From: Prevotella sp. UBA4330
GTDB lineage: Bacteria > Bacteroidota > Bacteroidia > Bacteroidales > Bacteroidaceae
NCBI GenBank assembly: GCA_002394385.1
Contig: DGTS01000026.1
Span: 7,314-71,313, forward strand
Length of the DNA stretch: 64,000 bases
Direction of reading: 5' to 3'
Numbering within the stretch: position 1 is the stretch's first letter; each line of letters opens with the position of its first letter. Position numbers and translations under genes: made by a program. This document shows, one piece after another, positions 25,920 through 34,564 of this stretch. The notes beneath the pieces are model-generated. The model saw nothing but the letters and a program-made list of their open reading frames with translations, was not told the origin of the DNA and made no database searches.

Positions 25920-26166
25920 GCCGACCCCACCCCTGCCCCTCCCCTACAGGGGCGGGGAGCCCACAGCAAATGCGATAGTGTTTTAAAAGAAGTCATACAC
26001 AATGATTCCCCGCCCCCAAAGTCCCCCTCGCCCCTTGGAGAGGGGATAGGGGTGAGGCTTCGGGGATAGGGGTGGGGTCAGTGATATAAAAACAGCAGAA
26101 TCTGTGAAGTTTCAAGAGAAGTCATAAACAATGATTCCCCGCTCCTACTGGGACGGGGAATCATTG
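25920..26166. repeat. Cluster of G/C-rich palindromic repeats
   Basis: This gene-free stretch holds CCCCTCCCC-type palindromes (25924-25962 and 26005-26080). It also has a 26-base direct repeat beginning AGAAGTCATA and ending ATTCCCCGC, at 25988-26013 and 26117-26142, with one mismatch. The second copy forms a perfect 13-base hairpin: CAATGATTCCCCG (26129-26141) with CGGGGAATCATTG (26154-26166). The remaining bases of the 506-base gap (25794-26299) show no gene. Confidence 0.8.
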
Positions 26167-26214
26167 CGATGGGGTCAAATAATATATAATTTCCTTTTTG
26201 CTTGTCAAAAATGT

Positions 26215-26305
26215 CTTTTCGCTTAACGTTCAACATTCTTCGTTCAATATTCTTCGCTCAACGCTCAACATTCAACGCTCAACATTCTTCACTCAACGCT
26301 CATCG
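26215..26305. repeat. Low-complexity CTCAACGCTCAACATT repeat
   Basis: Short words CGCTCAACG, CAACATTC and TTCTTCG alternate many times up to the 3' end of the minus-strand esterase gene. The words match the complement of the repeat at 16388-16480 and those at 45285-45480. Confidence 0.75.
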
Positions 26306-27490
26306 TTTATAAACTTCTGCTGCGAGTTTTCCCATTGCAGCATATCCGGCGGGATTCAGGTGAAGCCAGTCGTCGCTGTACTCTTTTTTCAGTCGAGTGG
26401 GGTCTTGCGGGTCGCGCACCAGTTCGTCGAAGTCGATGACGGCATCAAATGCGCCCGAAGTCCTTATCCACTCGTTCACTACCTGGCGTGCTGCCTCGTG
26501 GAAGAATGTGTAGTAGGAGTTTCCTTTAAATGGTGTTATCGTAGCGCCTATTACCTTCCAGCCCTTGGCATGTCCTTGGTCGATGAAACTTTTGTATGCC
26601 TCGGTGAGTTTCTTTGCCACCTCCTCAGAATTGCCTTTGCTTCCTCCTATATCGTTAACACCTTGGAAGATGATGAGTGTCTTCACTCCCCTTTGTCCGA
26701 GGATGTCACGGTCGAAGCGTTTCACTGCAGGCTCGCTCAGTCCTCCCCATAGCACGGAATTGCCGCCGATGCCGAGATTAAGCACTGATGTCTCGCCTCC
26801 GAGAGCCTCTGCCATTGCGTCGGTCCAGCGGTTCTGCTTGTTTGTGGTGCTTCCGCGTCCGTCGGTGATGCTGTTGCCCAATACTACTATGGCGTTAGCC
26901 TCTGCAGGGTCGTTTCTCAGCACGTCAAGTGCCGCGATGTTATACCAGTGGTCCACCTTCTCTGCCTCTACGAATTTAGTCTTTGGCTTTGCCACACCTT
27001 TTATAATATAGGAGGTGGTGCGCGAGCCTCGGTGCGACGAGGCGTTCACTGGTGTGCTCTCACCGTAGTTGATTGTTATGGCGAGCAGTTGCAGCGGCTT
27101 CAGGTTATATGCAATGACATCCGACGTGAGGTCCTTGCCTGGTTCTATCGTGGTGTTTCTTTTTCCGTTGAATGTAACGTACTTTGCCGTTTTCGCATCA
27201 ATGTCGCTTCCTTCTTTCGCATCGGCGATGAATACCGACTTGATGTCCACGGGCTCTTTGCTGTGTACGTTAGAGAGTTTCAGTTGCAGTTTCTCTCCTC
27301 CCTTCGATACATAAATTATTTGCCTTATGGCGCGGTTCGACAATGATGATGCCGGCATGTCGCCAGGTCCTGTGAACTCTATTGCAGTTGCCCATGTAGC
27401 CTCCCATGTGGGAGTCGTTGAATCTTTCTGCTGTGCCGAAATCGTCATCGACAATGTAGTTGTCAGTAGTAAAATGGTTAATTTCCTCAT
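26300..27490 (-). CDS. Secreted SGNH-type esterase
   Basis: A 396-residue exported hydrolase with signal peptide MRKLTILLLTTTLSMTISAQ. An N-terminal beta-rich part (residues about 25-180) is followed by an SGNH core: block I VLGNSITDGRGSTTN near residue 205, block II Gly in LGIGGNSVLWGG, block III FQGVNDIGGS, and block V DDWLHLNPAGYAAMG near the C-terminus. The same two-part layout and many identical segments (SITDGRGSTTN, TSYI, TPFKGNSYY) are found in the N-terminal half of the gene at 39793-42723. It is likely an acetylesterase acting on plant polysaccharide. It is transcribed divergently from susC and shares the intergenic region with TGAGACAT motifs. Confidence 0.9.
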   Translation of the reverse strand: MRKLTILLLTTTLSMTISAQQKDSTTPTWEATWATAIEFTGPGDMPASSLSNRAIRQIIYVSKGGEKLQLKLSNVHSKEPVDIKSVFIADAKEGSDIDAKTAKYVTFNGKRNTTIEPGKDLTSDVIAYNLKPLQLLAITINYGESTPVNASSHRGSRTTSYIIKGVAKPKTKFVEAEKVDHWYNIAALDVLRNDPAEANAIVVLGNSITDGRGSTTNKQNRWTDAMAEALGGETSVLNLGIGGNSVLWGGLSEPAVKRFDRDILGQRGVKTLIIFQGVNDIGGSKGNSEEVAKKLTEAYKSFIDQGHAKGWKVIGATITPFKGNSYYTFFHEAARQVVNEWIRTSGAFDAVIDFDELVRDPQDPTRLKKEYSDDWLHLNPAGYAAMGKLAAEVYKR

Positions 27491-27527
27491 TTCTTATTGG
27501 CTCTATTATGATATTCTTTTATGTTTG

Positions 27528-27535
27528 CAAATTTA
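27528..27535 (-). promoter_or_regulatory. -7 box of the SGNH esterase gene
   Basis: Minus-strand TAAATTTG, 37 bases before the ATG. A minus-strand TGAGACAT (27586-27593) lies exactly 58 bases upstream of its first base. Confidence 0.5.
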
Positions 27536-27583
27536 GCAAAATCTTTTCAAATGCGATGCAACATTTGTAACCTATATGTTTAT

Positions 27584-27686
27584 TTATGTCTCAAAAAGCG
27601 TTTTCCCAGTGAAAAAACGAGTGGAATAATCACGTTTTTTCGCTGTTTGAGACATAATGAGACATTTTTTGTTTAAAATGAGACAT
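27584..27686. promoter_or_regulatory. TGAGACAT operator-like cluster between divergent promoters
   Basis: TGAGACAT occurs at 27648, 27658 and 27679 on the plus strand and once on the minus strand (27586-27593). The outer pair forms a perfect 12-base inverted repeat, TTATGTCTCAAA (27584-27595) and TTTGAGACATAA (27646-27657). The plus copies at 27658 and 27679 are 21 bases apart and end at 58 and 37 bases before the susC -7 box. Two direct half-sites 21 bases apart are what AraC-type DNA-binding domains use, including those of hybrid two-component regulators of such loci. The rest of the 359-base gap (27491-27849) shows no gene. Confidence 0.7.
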
Positions 27687-27715
27687 TATTTTGTCATACA
27701 AATAGAAATATGAAC

Positions 27716-27723
27716 TAATTTTG
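27716..27723 (+). promoter_or_regulatory. -7 box of the susC operon
   Basis: TAATTTTG followed by CAGC; 127 bases before the ATG at 27850, leaving a long 5' leader. A TTTG at 27690-27693 is 22 bases upstream, slightly too far for a good -33 box, in keeping with a promoter that needs an activator. Confidence 0.6.
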
Positions 27724-27849
27724 CAGCGGAACAAAATGACTAAAAACTTAACGCCATTACAGTCTTTGCGAGATTTCACATGGTGATACCTAAATAAATA
27801 ATGTAACTGAAAATTTCATACTTAATTTATCTTTATTAAACTAATTTTT

Positions 27850-30800
27850 ATGGATTTAAACCTTAGAAAAACAGCGCTCCTTGTGGGATTGTGCTCCGTT
27901 GTCGGATTTGCCAGTCCTCTACAAGCATCGGCTGCCGACAATTCGGTGCAAGCCGTACAGCAGTCAAAGAAAGTGAGCGGCAACGTAAGCGATTCGCAGG
28001 GACCGCTTATCGGTGCCACTGTTATGGAGAAGGGTACAACGAACGGTACGGTTACCGACTTCGACGGTAACTTCGAACTCAACGTTAAGCCCGGTGCCAC
28101 TCTTGTAGTTTCCTACATCGGCTATGTCGATCAGGAAGTTGTAGTAGGTAATCAGTCAACACTCAGCATCACATTGGCCGAGGAAGGTCATAACCTCAAC
28201 GAGGTGGTGGTCATCGGTTACGGTACCCAGCGTCGCGAGGCAGTGACCGGTTCTGTTGTCAATGTGAACGGTGAGAAACTCAACCAGATGGCGGCAACCA
28301 ACGCTGCATACGCATTGCAGGGCCGCGTTGCCGGTGTCAACATGCAGCAGACATCGTCTCAGCCAGGTGCCGAGATGCAGATTCGCATTCGTGGTCAGCG
28401 CTCGCTCAACGCCAGCAACGACCCTCTGATTGTGCTCGACGGAATACCATTCATGGGCAACCTTTCTGATATCAACCCGTCGGACATCAAGAGCATGGAC
28501 ATCCTCAAGGATGCTTCTGCAACCGCTATCTACGGTAGCCGCGGTGCCAACGGCGTTATCATCATCACCACGGTGAAGGGTGCTATGGGCACTCCTGCCA
28601 AGGTTAGTTACAATGCTTACGTTGGTTTCAAGAAAGTGTTCCACAAGTATCCTATGATGAACAGCGCACAATATCAGAAGTTGCGCGACTATGCGGGACA
28701 ATACACCAACTCTCTCGACGAACCACAGGACGAGAACGGCAATCCGCTCTATGATACCGACTGGCAAGAGCTCTTCTATAAGACAGGTATAACACAGAGC
28801 CATGACGTAAGCGTTACTGGCGGTACCAACGGCGGAAGTTACAGTTTCGGTGCTGGTTACTATCGCGACGAGGCAGTTATCCCGACACAGGGATACAGCC
28901 GCTACAGCATTCGCGGTAACTTCGACCAGAAAGTGGGCGACTGGTTCCGCTTCGGCTTGAGCACCAACACCAGTTACCGTTCTCAAGAGGGTGGCAACGT
29001 CGGACTTTACAACGTGCTCTCAAAGACTCCTATGATCAATCCTTATGCTGACGACGGCAGCCTGAAGCGCACTGTCGATATGCCTGTTGACGGCGGTCAG
29101 TATGTCTGGACAAAGGAGCGTCTTGAGGACCTGAGCCAACTCTACCTGCAGGAGAATAAGGGTATCGGTACTTACAACACTCTCTTCGCTGAGGTTAAGT
29201 GCCCATGGGTAGAAGGTCTTTCTTACCGTATTAATATCGGTCTCAACTACCGCACATCTAAGACCGGTACCTTCACCGGCACGGGTATCAATGCCTCTAA
29301 CCCCAACGAGCCTAACTCGGCATCTGTTCAGCAGACCATCACACGCAACTGGGCTGTCGAGAACATCCTTACTTACGACAAGACCTTCGCCGAGAAGCAT
29401 CACATCAACCTCACCGGCCTGTTCTCTGCCGAGAAAACATACTACGAGCAGAACCACATGTCTGGTAAGAGCATTCCAGCAGAGTACTTCCAGTACTTCC
29501 AGATTGGTGCTGCCGAGCAAGACCTCGCTGTGAACCCCAACAACCAGAACTACTGGCGCAGCGGACTCATCTCATGGATGGGACGTGCAATGTACGACTA
29601 CGACAACAAGTACATGCTCTCTGTTGCCTTCCGTTCTGATGCTTCTTCACGTCTGGCAAAGGGACACCAGTGGCACACTTATCCAGCCGTTTCTGCTGGT
29701 TGGAACATCGCCCGTGAGGAGTTCATGAAGAGCCTGCCTTGGATAGACAACCTGAAACTGCGCGTTGGTTACGGTGAGACCTCTAACCAGAGTATCAATC
29801 CTTACTCAACCCTCGGTGCACTGAGCACAAAGGTTTACAACTTCGGTTCTACAAATGCTACAGGTTACTATGTTTCTACTCTGCCTAACCCCGAACTGGG
29901 ATGGGAGTACAGTTCTACATGGAACTTCGGTCTCGACTACTCGTTCCTCAATGGACGCATCTACGGTACGTTCGAGTATTACATTCAGAACACTCACGAC
30001 CTTCTGCTCAGCGTCAATCTGCCTCCTACATCAGGTGTGGGCAGTTACATGGCTAACATCGGTAAAACACGCAACAAGGGTTTCGAGTTCTCTCTCAACG
30101 GCATCATCATCGACAACAAGAACGGATGGAACTGGGAGGCTGGTATCAACCTCTATGCCAACCGTAACAAACTGGTTGAACTGGCATCAGGTGCCGACCG
30201 CGATGTTAACAACCGCTGGTTCGTCGGTCATCCAATCGATGTAATCTACGACTATAAGAATATTGGCCTCTGGCAGGAAGCCGACGACGTTCCTGTTGTT
30301 AAGGACGGCGAGGAGACATCACTGCTCCAGGTGCTCGAACCAGGTGGAAATGTTGGTATGATCAGGGTGGAATATACTGGCGAATACGACGAGAATGGTG
30401 TTCCTGTACGTCAGATAAACACCGACGACCGTCAGGTGATGGATATGGAGCCCGACCTCATGGGAGGTTTCAACACCACAGTGGCTTACAAGGGCTTCGA
30501 CATCACAGTGCTCGGCGCATTCCAGATTGGTGGTAAACTCATCAGTGCCATCCACTCTTCTAACGGTTATCTGAACATGCTCAGCGGTCGTCGCGGACAA
30601 CTCGACGTTGACTACTGGACAGAGGAGAACACCGGTGCCAAGTACCCGAAACCAGGTGGAATGTCAAGCAACGACAACCCGATCTACGGTTCTACTCTCG
30701 GTTACTTCAACGCTGGCTACCTGAAGGTGCGCGCCATCACACTGGGCTACAACTTCGAGAACATCAAGGCAGTGAAGAACCTCGGCATCAGCCGTCTGCG

Positions 30801-31011
30801 TGCTTACTTCACCGTTCAGAATCCGTTCGTGCTCTTCTCTCCGTACAACAACGAGTGCGGTCTTGACCCAGAGACAAACACCCTGAGTAACAACGGCGGT
30901 TCAATGGCAGTAACAATGGATGGTTACAAGGGCTCGCACAAGATTCCTGTGATTGGTTACAACACCCCATCTACTCGCAACTTCCTGTTCGGTATTAATT
31001 TAACATTCTAA
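27850..31011 (+). CDS. susC: SusC/RagA-family TonB-linked outer-membrane transporter
   Basis: A 1053-residue outer-membrane protein that imports oligosaccharides with its SusD lid using TonB energy. The signal segment is TALLVGLCSVVGFASPLQASA. Residues about 38-120 are the carboxypeptidase-D-like domain (KVSGNVSDSQGPLIGATVME, GTVTDFDGNFEL). The SusC signature follows, with VVVIGYGTQRREAVTGSV, a plug domain (LQGRVAGVNMQQ, DPLIVLDGIPF, ILKDASATAIYGSRGANGVI) and a 22-strand barrel to the C-terminal NFLFGINLTF. It starts a probable operon with susD (14 bases downstream). Locus content points to xylo-oligosaccharides with glucuronic acid, but the ligand cannot be read from this gene. Confidence 0.97.
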   Translation: MDLNLRKTALLVGLCSVVGFASPLQASAADNSVQAVQQSKKVSGNVSDSQGPLIGATVMEKGTTNGTVTDFDGNFELNVKPGATLVVSYIGYVDQEVVVGNQSTLSITLAEEGHNLNEVVVIGYGTQRREAVTGSVVNVNGEKLNQMAATNAAYALQGRVAGVNMQQTSSQPGAEMQIRIRGQRSLNASNDPLIVLDGIPFMGNLSDINPSDIKSMDILKDASATAIYGSRGANGVIIITTVKGAMGTPAKVSYNAYVGFKKVFHKYPMMNSAQYQKLRDYAGQYTNSLDEPQDENGNPLYDTDWQELFYKTGITQSHDVSVTGGTNGGSYSFGAGYYRDEAVIPTQGYSRYSIRGNFDQKVGDWFRFGLSTNTSYRSQEGGNVGLYNVLSKTPMINPYADDGSLKRTVDMPVDGGQYVWTKERLEDLSQLYLQENKGIGTYNTLFAEVKCPWVEGLSYRINIGLNYRTSKTGTFTGTGINASNPNEPNSASVQQTITRNWAVENILTYDKTFAEKHHINLTGLFSAEKTYYEQNHMSGKSIPAEYFQYFQIGAAEQDLAVNPNNQNYWRSGLISWMGRAMYDYDNKYMLSVAFRSDASSRLAKGHQWHTYPAVSAGWNIAREEFMKSLPWIDNLKLRVGYGETSNQSINPYSTLGALSTKVYNFGSTNATGYYVSTLPNPELGWEYSSTWNFGLDYSFLNGRIYGTFEYYIQNTHDLLLSVNLPPTSGVGSYMANIGKTRNKGFEFSLNGIIIDNKNGWNWEAGINLYANRNKLVELASGADRDVNNRWFVGHPIDVIYDYKNIGLWQEADDVPVVKDGEETSLLQVLEPGGNVGMIRVEYTGEYDENGVPVRQINTDDRQVMDMEPDLMGGFNTTVAYKGFDITVLGAFQIGGKLISAIHSSNGYLNMLSGRRGQLDVDYWTEENTGAKYPKPGGMSSNDNPIYGSTLGYFNAGYLKVRAITLGYNFENIKAVKNLGISRLRAYFTVQNPFVLFSPYNNECGLDPETNTLSNNGGSMAVTMDGYKGSHKIPVIGYNTPSTRNFLFGINLTF

Positions 31012-31025
31012 AAATGTAGGGAATT

Positions 31026-33044
31026 ATGAAAAGCTTAATAAATAAAATCAAAACTGTTGGATTAGCATCACTGGGACTGGCGATGCTCTGGTCTTGCTCT
31101 GAAGTGCTTGACGAGACTCCGCGTAGCATCTATGACCCAGGTTTCTTCCAGACAGACAAGGGTATTGAAGGCGGTCTTACATCGCTCTATTCTCACCTGC
31201 GCAACGTTTACGGCAACGGTTACTATATGAATATTCAGGAGACAGGTACCGATGAATATACTTACGGACAGAGTGCCGACGGCAACTTCAAGGATGCCGA
31301 CCTCTCTGGCGCTGGCTCCCTTACTTCTTCAAGCAGCCGTTCAGATGTGCTGTGGAACAATGTTTTCACTTATATAAACACCGCCAGCGGTATCATCGAG
31401 AATGCTGTTGCTGCAGGCATCGACGAGTCAAAGATCTCAGAGGCACGTTTCTTCCGTGCATTCGACTATTTCAATCTTGTTCGCACCTTCGGTGGTGTGC
31501 CACTTGACTTCGGTTCTGGCGAGCTGGCGTTCAATGCTACTCCTTCGCGTACATCTGTTCGTAACACCGTACCAGAGGTTTACACCAAGGCCATCTTCCC
31601 TGACCTGATTATCGCTGTGGCTAATCTTCCCGAGACTCCACGTACAACAGGTGCTGTGACAAAGACTGTTGCACGCAAGTATCTTGCTGAGGCTTACCTG
31701 ACTTACGCATGGTGGCTTGAGAACCCGAAGAATATTCCTACTTACCCAGAATGCTCACGCGTTGACCCAGATGGTCATGATGCAGCATGGTATTTCCAGC
31801 AGGCATACGACATTGCAGTAGAGGCTATCCAGAACCCTGGACCATACGGACTCTGCGAGACATTCTACGACCTCACCACTTACGCCAACGAGCGTAACAA
31901 GGAGATGCTGCTTTGGGCAGATCACACTGCTGACAGCGAGCTCTTCAACGGTGCTGCTGACCAACCTTCCAGCAACCGCAGTTCATACGGATGGGCAAAC
32001 GGTACAACGCCAGACAACTTTGCAGGATGGATGTCAGCATGGAACTATCCTAACATGCAGATGAGCGATGCTGAAGGCAACTCCATTGCTCCTGTTCAGC
32101 GCGAGGCTATCCAGCCGTTAGGTCGTCCTTGGACACGTATGGCTCCAACCATCGACGCTATCGAGAACTTCACCGACAAGGACAAGGATTCTCGCTATGA
32201 CGCTTCATTCACAACAGTGTTCCACGGCAACTGGCACTATGGTGCTAATGCAGACGTAGAATATGTTGTGGGCAACGACGGGAACCCCATTCAGAAGGGT
32301 GGCATAATACTCCGCTTCCTCGACGAGGAACCTTCAACAGCCATCAGTTATCCTTCATCTAACAAAAACGACAAGTCGAAGGTGGGTGCTGGTACACTGG
32401 CAGGTTACAGCGAGTATGTTATCGGTCCGGAGGGCATCAGCCGTCTGCGCTACCCGATTCTTTATAAGATTGGTATGGGTCCGATGAACACCGTTGATGC
32501 TAATGGTAACAAGCAACTCGGTTCGCCTAACGGAATGAACTCTCGTCCATACTATATCGCCAAGTTCTCCGAACTTTACCTCATCGCTGCCGAGGCTGCC
32601 GTTAAGGGCGCTTCAACACAGGGCGGCTACAGCGCTCGCGAACTCGTCAACGTGCTGCGTGCCCGTGCTGGCAAGTGGACTCACAAGGTGAACGGCGACA
32701 ATGAGTATTGCGAGGCACTTGCAGTGCCCGAGGATCACAGTGCTGAACTCGTGGCTGCTACACCTGCAACCATCACAATCGACTATATTCTTGATGAGCG
32801 CATGCGCGAATACTTCGGCGAGGGACTCCGTTGGTTCGACCTCACACGTACACAGACCTGGGCAGAGAAGGCAGGCACCTACCGCATCGGCGGCTCCAGC
32901 CAGACCTCTCACACACCAGAGACTGTTACACGTAACATCCCCGACGGCTACTATCTGCGTCCTATCCCGCAGACAACCATCGATGCTTTCGAGATGTCTG
33001 AGGATGAGCGCGTTGCTTATCAGAACCCTGCATATAGAAACTAA
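31026..33044 (+). CDS. susD: SusD/RagB-family glycan-binding lipoprotein
   Basis: A 672-residue surface lipoprotein. The leader KTVGLASLGLAMLWSCSEVL has a lipobox Cys near residue 24. The family signatures are present: LDETPRSIYDPGFFQTDKGIE after the leader, the tetratricopeptide-like helices (SEARFFRAFDYFNLVRTFGGVPL, TKTVARKYLAEAYLTYAWW), and the C-terminal YILDERMREYFGEGLRWFDLTRT. SusD binds glycan at the cell surface and closes over the SusC barrel. The gene follows susC after 14 bases. An imperfect 33-base inverted repeat lies directly downstream, before the GH67-derived gene. Confidence 0.96.
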   Translation: MKSLINKIKTVGLASLGLAMLWSCSEVLDETPRSIYDPGFFQTDKGIEGGLTSLYSHLRNVYGNGYYMNIQETGTDEYTYGQSADGNFKDADLSGAGSLTSSSSRSDVLWNNVFTYINTASGIIENAVAAGIDESKISEARFFRAFDYFNLVRTFGGVPLDFGSGELAFNATPSRTSVRNTVPEVYTKAIFPDLIIAVANLPETPRTTGAVTKTVARKYLAEAYLTYAWWLENPKNIPTYPECSRVDPDGHDAAWYFQQAYDIAVEAIQNPGPYGLCETFYDLTTYANERNKEMLLWADHTADSELFNGAADQPSSNRSSYGWANGTTPDNFAGWMSAWNYPNMQMSDAEGNSIAPVQREAIQPLGRPWTRMAPTIDAIENFTDKDKDSRYDASFTTVFHGNWHYGANADVEYVVGNDGNPIQKGGIILRFLDEEPSTAISYPSSNKNDKSKVGAGTLAGYSEYVIGPEGISRLRYPILYKIGMGPMNTVDANGNKQLGSPNGMNSRPYYIAKFSELYLIAAEAAVKGASTQGGYSARELVNVLRARAGKWTHKVNGDNEYCEALAVPEDHSAELVAATPATITIDYILDERMREYFGEGLRWFDLTRTQTWAEKAGTYRIGGSSQTSHTPETVTRNIPDGYYLRPIPQTTIDAFEMSEDERVAYQNPAYRN

Positions 33045-33051
33045 TAAATAA

Positions 33052-33142
33052 AAGCCTACCCAAGCCCTCCCAAAGGGAGGGATGTTCTGGAGTCAGTCAA
33101 ATTCCTATACATCCCTCCCTTTGGGATGGCTTGGGTGGGCTT
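33052..33142. repeat. Long inverted repeat between susD and the next gene
   Basis: Two 33-base arms, 33052-33084 and 33110-33142, pair with two mismatches; the loop is 25 bases. Each arm holds its own small palindrome (CCTCCCAAAGGGAGG and its near match). It belongs to the same G/C-rich family as 1786-1924. In RNA it would be a very stable hairpin, so it could lower or stop read-through beyond susD or protect the susCD message. Confidence 0.85.
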
Positions 33143-33156
33143 CTCCTTAATTCATT

Positions 33157-34329
33157 ATGAAATCATTTCTCACTCTTGCCCTGCTTATTGTTAGTTCGTT
33201 GTCGGTCTATCCTGCCGACGGCGACTCTTGCTTGTGGCTCCGTTTCGACCGCAACGGCATCAGTGCGCAGGCATCTGTAGAGACTATAGGCACCGAGATG
33301 CTCGACAACGTGCAACGGTCAACGGTAGAAATAGCCGTCGCCGAGTTGCGCGACAACTGGACAGGAGCCCCTATCACGTTACAGATAGTTAAGGACACCA
33401 CACATAAGAACGGCTACTTCAAAGTAGAGAAACTTCCCAACGACCACCAAGGTACAACACTCCCCCTCGGGGGAGACGGAGAGGGGTTTGACCGAATCTT
33501 CATCACGTCAGGCTCTGCAAGCGGACTCCTCTACGGTGCTTATTTCATTCTGCGTTCGCAGGCTATGGGCGACGGTTGTCTCTGCAAAACTCTCGGCAAC
33601 GAGGATGTCATTGAGCAGGAACCCGCCTACCAGCACCGACTTGTGAAGATAGACCTTGCATCACTTCCCCAACAACTGTCACTGAAAAACCTTGCCCGCG
33701 CCTTTGCCTCCATCGGCATCAACGGCATCGTGATAACAGACAAATCACCCAATCAAAATTCAAAGTTCAAAGTTCCAAGTTCAAAGTTTCAAGTTCAAAG
33801 TTCAAAGTTTCAAGCCCTTTTTGCTCCATATCAGATTGAATTGCTTAGCGATACCGACACTCAAGACATCACAACCATTGACATCAGACAGCGCAACCCG
33901 CTCCATCTCCAATATTTAGCACCCCTTTGGCAGATACCCGCTCGACCCGAAGGCGCTCTTTCACCAAGCAGAGCGACTGAAAGAACACCCGACACCAGCA
34001 CCAACAGTTCACTATGCTGCTATGCCATCGCAGCCATAACGCAGAATCCTTTCTCTTCCCTCAATCTCTATGCCTTCGGCCGCATGGCGTGGATGCCTCA
34101 GATTGTTAAAGAGAGGGTAGCCTTCGAGTGGCTGGCGCAGACGTTCACCGAGAACCCCTTGTTTGTCATCCCCATGCGTGACGTGCTGATGAAAAGCGCC
34201 ACCCCAACACCGGCAGACATCGAGAACTTCATTTCCATCTGGCACCAGATGGAGAGGGTGGTCTCTCCCAGGCAGTATTCTCTTGTCGAGGAGATGCTTG
34301 AGCGCCAACTCGAAGATGCCATCGACTGA
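33157..34329 (+). CDS. GH67 alpha-glucuronidase remnant lacking the catalytic barrel
   Basis: A 390-residue exported protein with signal peptide MKSFLTLALLIVSSLSVYPA. Residues about 24-200 match the N-terminal domain of GH67 (SCLWLRFDRNG, GLLYGAYFILRSQAMG, then EPAYQHRLVK, and ARAFASIGINGIVITD). Residues about 300-390 match the GH67 C-terminal domain (LNLYAFGRMAWMPQIVKERVAFEWLAQTF, then ISIWHQMERVV). The barrel between them, which carries the catalytic acids in GH67 enzymes of about 700 residues, is missing. In its place is a short segment with low-complexity DNA (SKFKVPSSKFQVQSSKFQ). A G/C-rich palindrome has also entered the N-domain (33457-33489). The frame is open, so it may be expressed, but glucuronidase activity is not expected. 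Confidence 0.75.
   Translation: MKSFLTLALLIVSSLSVYPADGDSCLWLRFDRNGISAQASVETIGTEMLDNVQRSTVEIAVAELRDNWTGAPITLQIVKDTTHKNGYFKVEKLPNDHQGTTLPLGGDGEGFDRIFITSGSASGLLYGAYFILRSQAMGDGCLCKTLGNEDVIEQEPAYQHRLVKIDLASLPQQLSLKNLARAFASIGINGIVITDKSPNQNSKFKVPSSKFQVQSSKFQALFAPYQIELLSDTDTQDITTIDIRQRNPLHLQYLAPLWQIPARPEGALSPSRATERTPDTSTNSSLCCYAIAAITQNPFSSLNLYAFGRMAWMPQIVKERVAFEWLAQTFTENPLFVIPMRDVLMKSATPTPADIENFISIWHQMERVVSPRQYSLVEEMLERQLEDAID
33753..33814. repeat. TTCAAAG low-complexity repeat inside the GH67 remnant
   Basis: CAAAGTTCAAAGTT/CAAGTTT words repeat about nine times without breaking the frame. They resemble the TTTGAAC words after gldN (21461-21500). The repeat sits at the place where the catalytic barrel is lost. 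Confidence 0.8.
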
Positions 34330-34330
34330 C

Positions 34331-34396
34331 CAAAATAGGCTGTTTTACTTTGCAAAATAGGCTATTTTACTTTGCAATATAGGCTATTTTACTTTT
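34331..34396. repeat. Array of three 22-base palindromic units
   Basis: Units start at 34331, 34353 and 34375, exactly 22 bases apart. The core of each is AAAATAGGCTATTTT or a close variant, a 15-base palindrome, followed by ACTTTGC. The array begins two bases after the stop codon of the GH67-derived gene. The same units in reverse orientation are found at 50647-50712. Confidence 0.92.
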
Positions 34397-34469
34397 CTAT
34401 TGTCTCATTCTCGTGTGGAATTTTAGCAGCCCAGATATTTTTGTTTACCGAAATATATATTATGTTTTT

Positions 34470-34514
34470 TGAGACATTTCAAAATGCTGAAACGTCGCTT
34501 TTTCTCTAATTTTG
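34470..34514 (+). promoter_or_regulatory. Promoter and operator-like site of the second unit of the locus
   Basis: TGAGACAT at 34470-34477 and TAATTTTG at 34507-34514: the distance from first base to first base is 37, the same as at susC (27679 to 27716). The -7 box has the same sequence in both. An inverted TGTCTCA is at 34401-34407. Confidence 0.7.
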
Positions 34515-34564
34515 TGGCAACAATCATTGAAAAATCTATGTTTAATATCTAAAACTAAACCATT

